The position numbers were made by a program, and so were the translations under genes. From contig NZ_PPFE01000011.1 of NCBI RefSeq assembly GCF_002917925.1, forward strand, positions 62,001 through 126,000: 64,000 nt of DNA, written 5' to 3'. This document shows, piece by piece, positions 9,048 through 17,686 of this stretch. Source of the DNA: Roseovarius confluentis (GTDB taxonomy: Bacteria; Pseudomonadota; Alphaproteobacteria; Rhodobacterales; Rhodobacteraceae). The notes below the pieces were generated by a model, which had not been told where the DNA came from, ran no database searches, and worked only from the letters and a program-made list of their open reading frames with translations. The first letter of the stretch is position 1, and each line of letters opens with the position of its first letter.

Positions 9048-9905
9048 ATGATCCGTTCCCTGATCGCCGCTGCCGCGCTTTCCGTCGCCGCAGGCGCCCC
9101 GGCCTCTGCCGAAGCCCTGAAATTCGCCGTGACCGACATTGAAGGTCTCGAAGCGTTGCAACAGGAATTTGGAGCCTTTGAGGCGAAGCTCGAAGAATTG
9201 ACCGGCTACGAGATCGACCTCTTCCCGGTCAGCTCTCGCACCGCCGCCGTCGAGGCGCTGAACCAGGACAAGGTTGACCTCGTCCTGACCGGCCCTGCCG
9301 AATACGTCGTAATCCACGAGCTAACCGATGCAGAAATTGTGACCGCCTGGCAGCGCCCGAATTACTACGCTCAGATCGTGTCCCTATCGGACGGTCCGAT
9401 CAAATCCGTTCAGGACCTCAAAGGCCAGACTGTGACCTTCGGCTCCGTCGGCTCGACCTCACAGCATCTCGGGCCGGCACAGGTGCTGGCCGATTTTGGC
9501 CTGAGCTACAATGTCGACTACCAGCCGCAGATCATCTCGCGCAATCTCGCGATCGAGGCCCTGATCCGCGGCGACGTTCAGGCGGTGGGCATGAATGAAG
9601 GGCACCTGAGCCGTATCCGCGAGGCGTTTCCGGACACGTCCTTTACCGTGTTAGCCCGTGGCCGCGACCTTCCCAACGACATCCTTGTCGCGCGGTCGGA
9701 TCTTGACGAAGACACCGTCGCCGCCGTGAAATCCGCCTTCGTCGATCACTCGGCCGAGTTGATGTCCGCGATCCTGACCGGTGAAGACAATCAGAAATAC
9801 AAGGGTGGTTTCTTCCTCACCAAGGTGGAAGACAGCGAATACGACTATGTCCGCTCGATGTATTCGACCATTGGCGTCGACACGAACGACTTCGTCGGAA
9901 ACTGA
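9048..9905 (+). CDS. phnD: Phosphonate-type ABC transporter periplasmic binding protein (PhnD)
   Basis: ATG 9048 is preceded by GGAGA (9039-9043) and gives a clear Sec signal peptide (MIRSLIAAAALSVAAGAPASA) of about 21 residues. The mature part matches PhnD proteins: DLFPVSSRTAAVEALNQDKVDLVLTGPAEYVV, then TFGSVGSTSQHLGPAQVL. It binds a phosphonate or similar oxyanion ester in the periplasm and delivers it to PhnE/PhnC. A terminator-like hairpin follows it directly (9920-9957), so the binding protein is probably made in excess over the ATPase and permease. Confidence 0.86.
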   Translation: MIRSLIAAAALSVAAGAPASAEALKFAVTDIEGLEALQQEFGAFEAKLEELTGYEIDLFPVSSRTAAVEALNQDKVDLVLTGPAEYVVIHELTDAEIVTAWQRPNYYAQIVSLSDGPIKSVQDLKGQTVTFGSVGSTSQHLGPAQVLADFGLSYNVDYQPQIISRNLAIEALIRGDVQAVGMNEGHLSRIREAFPDTSFTVLARGRDLPNDILVARSDLDEDTVAAVKSAFVDHSAELMSAILTGEDNQKYKGGFFLTKVEDSEYDYVRSMYSTIGVDTNDFVGN

Positions 9906-9919
9906 TCATTCCGAACCCG

Positions 9920-9957
9920 TGGCCGGGGGCACTGCCTCCGGCCATGTCTCTTTTTTT
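9920..9957 (+). terminator. Rho-independent terminator inside the phnD-phnC interval
   Basis: An 11-bp stem TGGCCGGGGGC / GCCTCCGGCCA with one G-T pair and a 3-nt loop (9920-9944) is followed by TGTCTC and seven T. It lies 15 nt after phnD and before phnC, so it should act as an intra-operon partial terminator. Confidence 0.75.
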
Positions 9958-10006
9958 GCGGAGCAGGTTTTTGCTGGAACTGGCCGAAACGGAACTGAAG
10001 ACCTCA

Positions 10007-10024
10007 CCGCGCGTAGACGCGCGG
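10007..10024 (+). promoter_or_regulatory. Hairpin directly before the phnC start
   Basis: CCGCGCG (10007-10013), loop TAGA, CGCGCGG (10018-10024): a perfect 7-bp GC stem ending 3 nt before ATG 10028 and covering the place where a Shine-Dalgarno would be. If 10028 is the start, this RNA hairpin should limit phnC translation; if the gene starts at TTG 9971 it lies within the coding region. Confidence 0.4.
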
Positions 10025-10027
10025 CAG

Positions 10028-10783
10028 ATGGTCACTGAACCTCTGATCGAAGCCAAGGGACTGACCAAATCCTACAAGCGGCACAAGCCCGTTCTCACCG
10101 GCGTGGATATTGTCATCGCTCCTGGCGAACGCGTCGCGCTGATCGGCTCGAACGGAAGCGGCAAGTCCACCCTACTCAAGAGTCTTATCGGCTTGCATCC
10201 CATCACCGGTGGCACACTGCGTTGTTTTGGGGAGCCGCTCGATCATCGTGCGACACGCGCGCAAAGGCAGCGTATGCGTCACCAGACTGGATTCGTCTTC
10301 CAGAAACACTGTCTCGTGCGCCGCCGGACGGTGCTCTCCAACGTCATCCACGGCCTGTTCGGCGAGGCCGGCAGCTGGCGCGCCTTCTCGCACAGTTTTG
10401 CGCCCGAGAGCTGGCGCGCCCGCGCCATGCAGGCCCTCGAAGAGGTCGATCTGGCCGAGAAGGCGATGGAGCGGGCTGATGCGCTCTCCGGAGGTCAGCA
10501 GCAACGCGTGGCCATCGCGCGCGCGCTCGTGCGGCGACCGCGCCTGCTCATCGCAGATGAACCCGCCGCAAGCCTCGATCCGGTCTCGGGCCGAAACGTG
10601 ATGGAGCTCTTCTGTCGTCTTTGCGAGGATCACGGGATCACCCTGCTTTACACGTCGCATGATATGTCTCATGCCGTCGATTACGCCGACCGGGTTCTGG
10701 CGCTGAGAAACGGTTCGATCCTGTTTGACCGGCCTGCGAGCAAGGTGTCAGGCGCACACCTCAAGGCCACGTTCGATGGTTAA
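10028..10783 (+). CDS. phnC: Phosphonate-type ABC transporter ATPase (PhnC)
   Basis: The ATPase carries Walker A GSNGSGKST, signature LSGGQQQRVAIARAL and Walker B LLIADEPAASLD, then the switch His in LYTSHDMSHAVDYADR. It energises import through PhnE. ATG 10028 begins the conserved part (MVTEPLIEAKGLTKSYKR); an in-frame TTG at 9971 with GGAGCAGG upstream is an alternative start, while ATG 9944 lies inside the terminator and is unlikely. The last codons overlap phnE (ATGGTTAA), coupling the two. Confidence 0.88.
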   Translation: MVTEPLIEAKGLTKSYKRHKPVLTGVDIVIAPGERVALIGSNGSGKSTLLKSLIGLHPITGGTLRCFGEPLDHRATRAQRQRMRHQTGFVFQKHCLVRRRTVLSNVIHGLFGEAGSWRAFSHSFAPESWRARAMQALEEVDLAEKAMERADALSGGQQQRVAIARALVRRPRLLIADEPAASLDPVSGRNVMELFCRLCEDHGITLLYTSHDMSHAVDYADRVLALRNGSILFDRPASKVSGAHLKATFDG

Positions 10784-11576
10784 TCCCGCTCTCAAGGCAC
10801 CGGACCGCTTCACCGGCTTCTCGCCGCTGAATTTTGCCCTGCTCGTGGCCTTGGGCGCGATCATTCTGGCCTCGATGGGCAAGGTCGCACCGTCGCCCGG
10901 ACAACTGGCTGATGGCGTGCCCGGCATGGTGAACCTTGTGGGCCGGATGCTGCCGCCCAATACAGAGCCCGCTTTCCTGTCGCGCATCGGGTTGCGCATC
11001 CTTGAGACATTCCAGATCGCGCTCGTCGGCGCGGCGATCGGCATCGTGCTAAGCCTTCCCATTGCCTGGTGCGCCGCGCGCGGTGTCTCACCCCTCGGGC
11101 GTGGTCACTTCTTGATCAAGGCCTTCGTGTCCTTCCTACGCACGGTGCCCGACCTCGTGTGGGCGCTCCTCTTCGTGGCGTCGATCGGCCTCGGGGCCGT
11201 TGCCGGAACCATGACCATCGTCGTCGACACTGTAGGCTTCTGCGGCCGCTTTTTCGCCGAGGCAATGGAAGACGCCGAGAAAGAACCGCAGGAGGCGCTA
11301 TCCGCGATTGGCGCCGGGCGCGGCTCAATCCTCGTGGGCGCAATCCTGCCGGACATCATGCCGTCCCTGATCAATTCGTCGCTCTTTGCTCTGGAGAAGG
11401 CGGTCCGGTCTTCAGTTGTACTGGGGCTCGTGGGCGCGGGCGGGATCGGTCAGGAGCTCAAGGTCGCCTTCGACCTCTTCCAGTATCGCAACGCCTCGAT
11501 GATCATTATTGCGATTTTTCTCATCGTCATGGTCATGGAGATCATCACCGACAAGCTGCGGGCGCGTATTCAATGA
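10776..11576 (+). CDS. phnE: Phosphonate-type ABC transporter permease (PhnE)
   Basis: ATG 10776 overlaps the end of phnC by 8 nt. The 266-residue inner-membrane protein has about six hydrophobic segments and the EAA-like cytoplasmic loop (AMEDAEKEPQEALSAIGAGRGSILVGAILP) that docks onto PhnC, plus the PhnE-type sequence FVSFLRTVPDLVWALLFV. With phnD and phnC it forms a complete importer. Only one phnE is present, as in the simplest systems. No terminator is evident before the transposase relic downstream. Confidence 0.86.
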   Translation: MVNPALKAPDRFTGFSPLNFALLVALGAIILASMGKVAPSPGQLADGVPGMVNLVGRMLPPNTEPAFLSRIGLRILETFQIALVGAAIGIVLSLPIAWCAARGVSPLGRGHFLIKAFVSFLRTVPDLVWALLFVASIGLGAVAGTMTIVVDTVGFCGRFFAEAMEDAEKEPQEALSAIGAGRGSILVGAILPDIMPSLINSSLFALEKAVRSSVVLGLVGAGGIGQELKVAFDLFQYRNASMIIIAIFLIVMVMEIITDKLRARIQ

Positions 11577-11903
11577 CGTCACGTACTGCAGTGATGAGGC
11601 GTAGGTGCCGTATGCATTCAGGGCGTATTCGGTTCTCTAATCTATCAATGTCATTCTCCTGAACGTCGATGTCTGAGGTTGCCTTCGTTCTCTTCGAGCT
11701 CCGGGGCTGACGATCGGGCTGGCTGGAGGTAGGCTGGCAAGGTTGAAACCGCAGTCATGATTGGCTTGCTGCTACAGAATACACGCGGTGTCCTACGCCC
11801 TCCCTCGGGCATCGTTCCCGCCGGGAACTGATTGTTGGAACCCTCGATTGACGTATGTCAGGCGGCTTTGAAGTCGGTTCGGTCCCTCATGATGGCATGA
11901 AGG

Positions 11904-12095
11904 ATGACCCGCGCCGACTTCGAGTGGGATGCAGAGAACGACCGATACATCTGTCCCGAGGGGCACGAGCTGAAGCAGTTGATCCGCCACTCCGCATCGC
12001 TCAATTCAAAACGTGCCATGATCCACCTCCTGTTGCAGAGCAGTGAATCACAGGCTCACCCGGTTGAGATTCTTGATTATGAGTACAGAAGCTAA
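11904..12095 (+). pseudogene. IS1182-type transposase fragment
   Basis: About 60 residues (DFEWDAENDRYICPEGHELKQL) match the middle of IS1182-like transposases, which share an F-x-Y-D...Y-x-C-P-x-G motif. The catalytic domains and both IS ends are absent, so it is a relic. It lies in the 524-nt stretch 11577-12100, which otherwise holds only a short dyad GTTCCC-GCC-GGGAAC (11815-11829). Confidence 0.55.
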
Positions 12096-12100
12096 TCCGA

Positions 12101-12907
12101 TCAGAGCTGTTCGACCTCGAAGGTCCAGGCTTGCGGTGGCAATTCATTGCGCACGAGCTGCGCGATACGCGGGTCGATCTGGTCGGGCTCGAGCAGGCCG
12201 CATTGCGCCATCGCGCGGCGCGGATCGACATTTTGGCCGAGGTAGTCGAGCACTACCCGCGACGCGGCGGGTTTGCGCCCCAGCCGCAGCGGTCCGCCGG
12301 TTTGTATTCCGAGTAGGTAGTCGATCCCCGCACTGTAGGAGGGGTAGAGGATCATCTGGGTGATCGAGGAGGACAGGGTTGCCTCGTTTTCCACGACATT
12401 GATGCGGTCGCCGAGGAAGAACACCAGCCCTTCGTACTTGTAGACTTCGTGGGCGCCGCCCTGCGGACCCGCGTCGCGCTCGATATTCTTCCAAAGGTAA
12501 TAGCCGTCCCGGCGGGTGATCCTTGCGTAGGAGCGCATGATCCGGCCGGGATTGCTGAACGAATGGAAGTACCTGAAATAGCTGCCGCAGTAGCGTTCCA
12601 GGGGGGCTGAGAACTGGTTCAGCCGCCGCAGGGTGGGGCCGACGGGCGTCGCCTCGACCTCGCCGCCCGGCTGGCGGCGCAGGGCGATCAGGTCGGCGAA
12701 GCGCGCAGGCTCCATCAAGAGCTCGCCCTCGGTGACGCCGAAGAACTCGCAGATCTTGCGCATGTTGTGCCGCGAGGGGCGCACGCGGCCCGAGAGATAC
12801 TTGTTGAACTGTTGCCGGTTGATGCCGATCCGGCGACAGACCAGCGCGATGGAGGGCAGGAAGGAGCAGGCGAAGGTGAGATTGGTGGAGAGGGGGTCGG
12901 AGGTCAT
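12101..12907 (-). CDS. XRE-type regulator of the hydrolase/dipeptide cluster
   Basis: Residues about 15-70 form an XRE helix-turn-helix (RIGINRQQFNKYLSGRVRPSRHNMRKICEFFGV). The remaining 200 residues have no family I can name and may be a sensor domain (Tyr- and Phe-rich: YCGSYFRYFHSF). Transcribed divergently from the CocE-like gene with 112 nt between them, holding three TGACGC-type half-sites. It probably controls the hydrolase-ABC operon, perhaps in response to an imported peptide or amide. Confidence 0.75.
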   Translation of the reverse strand: MTSDPLSTNLTFACSFLPSIALVCRRIGINRQQFNKYLSGRVRPSRHNMRKICEFFGVTEGELLMEPARFADLIALRRQPGGEVEATPVGPTLRRLNQFSAPLERYCGSYFRYFHSFSNPGRIMRSYARITRRDGYYLWKNIERDAGPQGGAHEVYKYEGLVFFLGDRINVVENEATLSSSITQMILYPSYSAGIDYLLGIQTGGPLRLGRKPAASRVVLDYLGQNVDPRRAMAQCGLLEPDQIDPRIAQLVRNELPPQAWTFEVEQL

Positions 12908-12911
12908 GATA

Positions 12912-12951
12912 TGACGCTACCTGACGCACTTTCAATGTCAACATGCGTCAG
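12912..12951. promoter_or_regulatory. Candidate operator for the XRE regulator
   Basis: CTGACGCA (12921-12928) and its exact reverse complement TGCGTCAG (12944-12951) are separated by 15 nt, and a further direct TGACGC lies at 12912-12917. All are within the divergent promoter region between the XRE gene and the hydrolase. Confidence 0.5.
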
Positions 12952-13019
12952 CCAGCGAAATTGTGAGGAGGTCCTGCGCATGCAACGATATGCGCCTGAA
13001 TCACGCAAGGAAGCACCGC

Positions 13020-15026
13020 ATGAATCAGTCTGGACCGCCCAACGACGTCATTGAAGAACGCCACGTCGAGATCCCCTTGCCGGATGGCTGCATCCTGGCG
13101 GCGCGCATCTGGCGTCCGGCTAATGGCACGCCGGTTCCCGCCATCTTCGAGTTTCTGCCCTATCGCAAGGGCGACGTGACGCTGCCGCGCGACTCGGTGC
13201 GCGCGCCCTACATCGCGGCGCGCGGCTATGCCTATGTGCGCGCCGACTTGCGGGGCACGGGCGAGTCCGAAGGGTTGATGGAGGATGAGTATACCGCGCA
13301 GGAGTTGCAGGATGGCTGCGATGTGATCGCGTGGATCGCCGCGCAGGACTGGTGCGACGGTGCGGTCGGCATGGTGGGCATCTCCTGGGGCGGGTTCAAC
13401 GGCCTGCAGGTGGCGGCGCTGCAGCCGCCCGCGCTGAAGGCGGTGGTGTCCGTCGCCTCGACCGACGACCGCTATGCGGATGACGTGCATTACATGGGCG
13501 GCACGATGGTGGTCGACCAGATATCCTGGGCGTCGCACATGTTCGCCATCAACACGCAGCCGCCCGACCCCGACCTGGTGGGCGACAAGTGGCGCGAGAT
13601 GTGGATGCAGCGGCTGACCGGCTCTGGCCTGTGGCTTAAGAACTGGGCCGAGCACCAGCGCCGCGATGCGTTCTGGAAACACGGATCGGTCTGCGAGGAT
13701 ATCAGCCTGATTCAGGTGCCGGTCTATGCGGTGTCGGGCTGGGCCGACGGGTATTGCCGGACGGTGTTCCGCCTGATGGAGAACCTGAAATGCCCCAGGA
13801 AGGGCCTCGTTGGGCCGTGGTCGCACAAGTACCCGCATATCGGAGTTCCGGGGCCTGCGATCGACTGGCTGGGCGAGGAGCTGCGGTGGTGGGACCAGTG
13901 GCTGAAGGGTGCCGAGACCGGGATCATGGACGAGCCGCAGCTGCGGCTTTACATGCAGGACCACGCCGCGCCCGCTAGCTATTACGCAAAACGCGAGGGC
14001 CGCTGGGTGGAAGAGCCGTCCTGGCCTTCGCCGAACGTGACGCGGACACCGTTCGCGCTGGGCCGCGACGGGACGCTGGGGCAGGACGATGCGCCGAACG
14101 GTGTGCTCAAGATTCGCTCGCCGCTTGGCACCGGGCTCGTGGGGGGCAAGTGGTGTTCCTATGCCAATCCCGGTGACCAGCCCGTGGACCAGCGCCGGGA
14201 CGATGCGGGCAGCCTGGTGTTCGAGACGGAGCCGCTGGAGGCGCCGCTGGAGATTGCCGGCGACGCGCAGCTTGAACTGACCTTCTCGGTCGATCAGCCG
14301 GTGGCGCAGGTGGCGGCCCGCCTTGTGGACGTGGCCCCCGATGGTGCGGCGACGCGCGTGAGTTACGGGTTGCTGAACCTGACCCATCGCGACAGCCACG
14401 AGACGCCCGAGGCGTTGGTGCCGGGTGAGACCTACACCGCGACGGTGCCGTTCAAGCATGTCGCGCAGACGTTCCGCGCCGGGCACCGGCTGCGCCTGTC
14501 GGTGTCGACCAGCTATTTCCCCGTGGCCTGGCCTGCGCCGGAGCCGGTGACGCTGCAGCTCGATACCGCCGCCAGCCGGCTTGTGCTGCCGGTGCGCGAC
14601 AGGGATGCAGTGACCCAGCCGCGCGATCTGGGCACGCCCAAGGGCGCGCCGCCGATGGAAAAGGAGGTGCTGGAGCCGGAGCACGCCGAATGGATCGTGC
14701 GCGAGGACCTGGGCACGGGCGAGACGCAGGTGCGGATCGTCGACTCGGATGGCCGGGTGCGGATCAAGGACAACGACCTGACCCGCGGGGCGACCTGCGT
14801 CGAAACTTATTCGTTCACCGGCACCGACTGGCGCTCGTTCAAGGGGCACGTGGCGTGGGACCTGGAGATGTCGCGCGGCGACTGGCGCATGTCCAGCCGC
14901 ACGGAAACCGAGATGACCGCCACGACCACGCATTTCGTCATCAACGCCAAGCTGGTCGCCAGGGAAGGCGATGCGGTTGCCCATGAACAGACCTGGTCCT
15001 GCGAGATTCCGCGCGACCTGGCCTGA
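13020..15026 (+). CDS. CocE/NonD-family alpha/beta hydrolase (S15-type)
   Basis: ATG 13020 has AAGGA about 8 nt upstream; longer versions lack a ribosome site. The 668-residue protein has the alpha/beta-hydrolase half (LRGTGESEG oxyanion loop; nucleophile Ser122 in GISWGG) and a C-terminal jelly-roll half (from about residue 400), as in X-Pro dipeptidyl-peptidases and cocaine esterase. No signal peptide, so it acts in the cytoplasm on an ester, amide or peptide. It heads an operon with a dipeptide-type ABC importer, which suggests the importer brings in its substrate. The exact substrate cannot be told. Confidence 0.86.
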   Translation: MNQSGPPNDVIEERHVEIPLPDGCILAARIWRPANGTPVPAIFEFLPYRKGDVTLPRDSVRAPYIAARGYAYVRADLRGTGESEGLMEDEYTAQELQDGCDVIAWIAAQDWCDGAVGMVGISWGGFNGLQVAALQPPALKAVVSVASTDDRYADDVHYMGGTMVVDQISWASHMFAINTQPPDPDLVGDKWREMWMQRLTGSGLWLKNWAEHQRRDAFWKHGSVCEDISLIQVPVYAVSGWADGYCRTVFRLMENLKCPRKGLVGPWSHKYPHIGVPGPAIDWLGEELRWWDQWLKGAETGIMDEPQLRLYMQDHAAPASYYAKREGRWVEEPSWPSPNVTRTPFALGRDGTLGQDDAPNGVLKIRSPLGTGLVGGKWCSYANPGDQPVDQRRDDAGSLVFETEPLEAPLEIAGDAQLELTFSVDQPVAQVAARLVDVAPDGAATRVSYGLLNLTHRDSHETPEALVPGETYTATVPFKHVAQTFRAGHRLRLSVSTSYFPVAWPAPEPVTLQLDTAASRLVLPVRDRDAVTQPRDLGTPKGAPPMEKEVLEPEHAEWIVREDLGTGETQVRIVDSDGRVRIKDNDLTRGATCVETYSFTGTDWRSFKGHVAWDLEMSRGDWRMSSRTETEMTATTTHFVINAKLVAREGDAVAHEQTWSCEIPRDLA

Positions 15027-15132
15027 CCCGCGTTCCGCGCCCTGCGTGGCGCGGACAATCACTTTCCGTGCCGGGATCTTCCGGCGCCGAACACGAAAGG
15101 CCGAAACGGCCAAACAACTGGGAGTAACAAGA

Positions 15133-16725
15133 ATGACCGATCACGTGACCGCCAACAAACCCGGCATCGGGCGTCGCGCGTTCCTGCGCGGGGCCGCCGC
15201 GACCGGGCTTGCCGCCACCACCATGCCCTTGGGCTCGCGCATCTGGGCGCAGTCGGGCAAGGTGCTGCGAGTCAGTTCCTATGCTGATATCGACGCGCTC
15301 GATCCCGGCTTCTACCAGAACGGCTACAACGTCGATGTCATGAACTGCATCTATTCCAAGCTGGTGCGCTATGTGCCCGGCCGCGAGTGGGAGTGGGAAC
15401 TGGAGGCCGCCGAGGCGATCGAGCAGGTCGACGACACGCACATCACCTTCAAGCTTAAAGAGGGGCTGATGTTCACCGGCGGGCATGGCGAGATGACCGC
15501 CGAGGACGTCAAGTTCTCGTTCGAGCGCGTGCTGGAGCATGACAGCCCGGTGAAGAGCGACTGGGGCCCGCTGGACCATGTCGAGGTGACCGGCAAGTAC
15601 GAGGGCACCATCGTTCTGAAAGAGCCGTTCCAGCCGCTGTGGAGCATCACGCTGCCCTATGGCACGGGCCATATCGTGTCGAAGAAGGCGGTGATGGAAG
15701 CCACGGAGAACGGCGGCAATTTCGGGATGGAGCCGCCGGCCTTTTCCGGCCCCTACATCCTGGAAGCGTGGAAGCCGAACCAGTACGTGCACCTCGTGCG
15801 CAACCCCGACTGGAAGGGCGAGGCGCCCGGGTTTGACGAGATCCGCATCCTGCCGATGGACGACACCAAGACCGCCGAGCGCGCCTATGAGGCGGGCGAC
15901 CTGGATTATACCGAGATCACGCTGTCGTCGCTGGCGCAATATCGCGGCAACGTGCCCGCCAACACGGTGATCGAGGAATACCCGTCGCTCTACTATGTCT
16001 GGCTGGGCATGAACCTCGACAACCCCGCGCTGGGCGACGAGAACCTGCGCAAGGCGATCCAGCACACCATCAACGCCGAGCAGATCATCGACGCGGCCTA
16101 TTTCGGCGAGGCGGCCCCGGCCACCGGCATGATCGCCCCCGGCCTGCCGGGCCACCGCGAGACCCCGTCGGTTCCGGTGGCGGGCGATCTGGACAAGGCT
16201 CGCGAGTACCTGGAGGCCGCGGGCGGCCCGCCGGCCGAGCCGCTGACCATCGACGCGCTCAATGCCACGGTGTGGAAGACGATTGCCGAGGTGGTCCAGG
16301 CGCAGCTGGCGCAGATCGGCATCCAGACGCAGATCAACGTGCAGGATTCGGGGTCTTTCTGGACGCTGGGCATGGAAAGCGAGGGCGACCGCTGGAAGGA
16401 CATGCAGCTGGTGCTGAACCGCTTCTCGATGCTGCCCGACCCCTATTACGCGACCAGCTGGTTCGTGACCGAGCAGGTCGGCGTCTGGAACTGGGAGCGG
16501 TTCTCGAACGCGGAGTTCGACGAGTTGCACGCCGCTGCGCTGAGCGAGGCGGATGGCGAGAAACGCGCCGAGATGTATCGCAAGATGCAGGACCTGATGG
16601 AAGCGACCGGGGCCTACAAGTTCATCACCCATGAAGGCACCCCGGTGATGTACCGCGAAGGACTGGAGCCGGCGCTGCGGCCCGACGGGCGGCCCTTGTT
16701 CATCGACTTCGACGGCGAAGTCTGA
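15133..16725 (+). CDS. Dipeptide/oligopeptide-type ABC transporter substrate-binding protein
   Basis: ATG 15133 follows GGGAGT (15120-15125). The N-terminus is a twin-arginine signal (GRRAFLRGAAATGLAATTMPLG), so it is exported folded. The rest is an SBP family 5 protein of normal size (530 aa): LDPGFYQNGYNVDVMNCIYSKLV near the start, LKEGLMFTGGHGEMTAEDVKFSFERV, then NLRKAIQHTINAEQII. Such proteins bind peptides, nickel or opines; the adjacent CocE-like hydrolase suggests a modified peptide or amide. Second gene of a six-gene operon. Confidence 0.88.
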   Translation: MTDHVTANKPGIGRRAFLRGAAATGLAATTMPLGSRIWAQSGKVLRVSSYADIDALDPGFYQNGYNVDVMNCIYSKLVRYVPGREWEWELEAAEAIEQVDDTHITFKLKEGLMFTGGHGEMTAEDVKFSFERVLEHDSPVKSDWGPLDHVEVTGKYEGTIVLKEPFQPLWSITLPYGTGHIVSKKAVMEATENGGNFGMEPPAFSGPYILEAWKPNQYVHLVRNPDWKGEAPGFDEIRILPMDDTKTAERAYEAGDLDYTEITLSSLAQYRGNVPANTVIEEYPSLYYVWLGMNLDNPALGDENLRKAIQHTINAEQIIDAAYFGEAAPATGMIAPGLPGHRETPSVPVAGDLDKAREYLEAAGGPPAEPLTIDALNATVWKTIAEVVQAQLAQIGIQTQINVQDSGSFWTLGMESEGDRWKDMQLVLNRFSMLPDPYYATSWFVTEQVGVWNWERFSNAEFDELHAAALSEADGEKRAEMYRKMQDLMEATGAYKFITHEGTPVMYREGLEPALRPDGRPLFIDFDGEV

Positions 16726-16746
16726 CGCTAAAGGAGACCGCGACCA

Positions 16747-17685
16747 GTGCTGTTATACACCTCCCAAAGGCTTGTCCTTTCGGTCGTGATCGTGATGGTC
16801 GCGGTCTCTATCCTGACGCTCATGCTGCACGTGGTGCCGGGCGATCCGGCGGTGATGATCCTGGGCCCCCGCGCCACGCCGGAGCTGATCGAACAAACGC
16901 GCGAGGCGATGGGGTTGGACAAGCCCCTGCCGGTGCAGATCGTGACGTTCTTCGGCAACATCCTGCGCGGGGACCTGGGGCAGGACGTGTTCACGGGCCG
17001 CGAGGTGTCGCAGATCGTGTTCGAGCAGTTGCCCTACACGCTGATCCTGATCAGCGTCTCGATCCTCTGGGCCGCGGTGCTGGGCATCGCGCTGGGCTGC
17101 TATTCGGCGCTGCGGCGCAACACGTGGCTCGATACGCTGACCGGGGTGCTGTCGGTCGGCACGATCTCGATCCCGGCCTTCGTCATGGCGCTCTACTCGG
17201 TGCTGGTTTTCGCGGTCTGGTTGCAATGGCTGCCGGCGATCGGCGCGGGCGAGGGGTTCTGGGACGGGGCCACGCACCTGATCCTGCCGTCCTTTGCCAT
17301 CGGGGTGTCATGGGTGGGCTACGTGTCCCGGATCGTGCGGGCCTCGATGCTGGAGGTGATGGGCCAGCCGCATGTGCGCATGGCGCGCGCCTATGGCCTG
17401 CCGGACGGGTGGATCACCCGCTCGCATATCCTGAAGATCGCGGTGCAGCCCGCCGTGACCCTGATCGGCACGGGAGTGGCGCATCTTTTCTCGGCGGCGG
17501 TGTTCGTCGAGGTGATCTTTGCCCGGCCCGGCATCGGCGCGCTGATCGTGCAGGCGGTGAACGAACGCAACTATCCCATCGTCCTGGGCGCGGTGCTGGT
17601 GACCACCGGCATCATCGTGCTGGCGACGCTGATCTCGGACCTGGTGATCGCTTGGCTGGACCCGCGCCAGCGGGAGGACATGTGA
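16747..17685 (+). CDS. Dipeptide-type ABC transporter permease (DppB-like)
   Basis: GTG start at 16747, with AAAGGAG ten nt upstream. The protein has six membrane segments and the DppB-type start (LVLSVVIVMVAVSILTLMLHVVPGDPAVMILG), and a loop ARAYGLPDGWITRSHILKIAVQP that contacts the ATPase. It pairs with the next gene to form the channel. 312 residues, normal for the family. Confidence 0.9.
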   Translation: MLLYTSQRLVLSVVIVMVAVSILTLMLHVVPGDPAVMILGPRATPELIEQTREAMGLDKPLPVQIVTFFGNILRGDLGQDVFTGREVSQIVFEQLPYTLILISVSILWAAVLGIALGCYSALRRNTWLDTLTGVLSVGTISIPAFVMALYSVLVFAVWLQWLPAIGAGEGFWDGATHLILPSFAIGVSWVGYVSRIVRASMLEVMGQPHVRMARAYGLPDGWITRSHILKIAVQPAVTLIGTGVAHLFSAAVFVEVIFARPGIGALIVQAVNERNYPIVLGAVLVTTGIIVLATLISDLVIAWLDPRQREDM

Positions 17686-17686
17686 C

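Noticed and set aside
9944..10027. Earlier phnC start at ATG 9944
   Set aside because: The ATG lies at the foot of the terminator stem and the added residues are not like PhnC.
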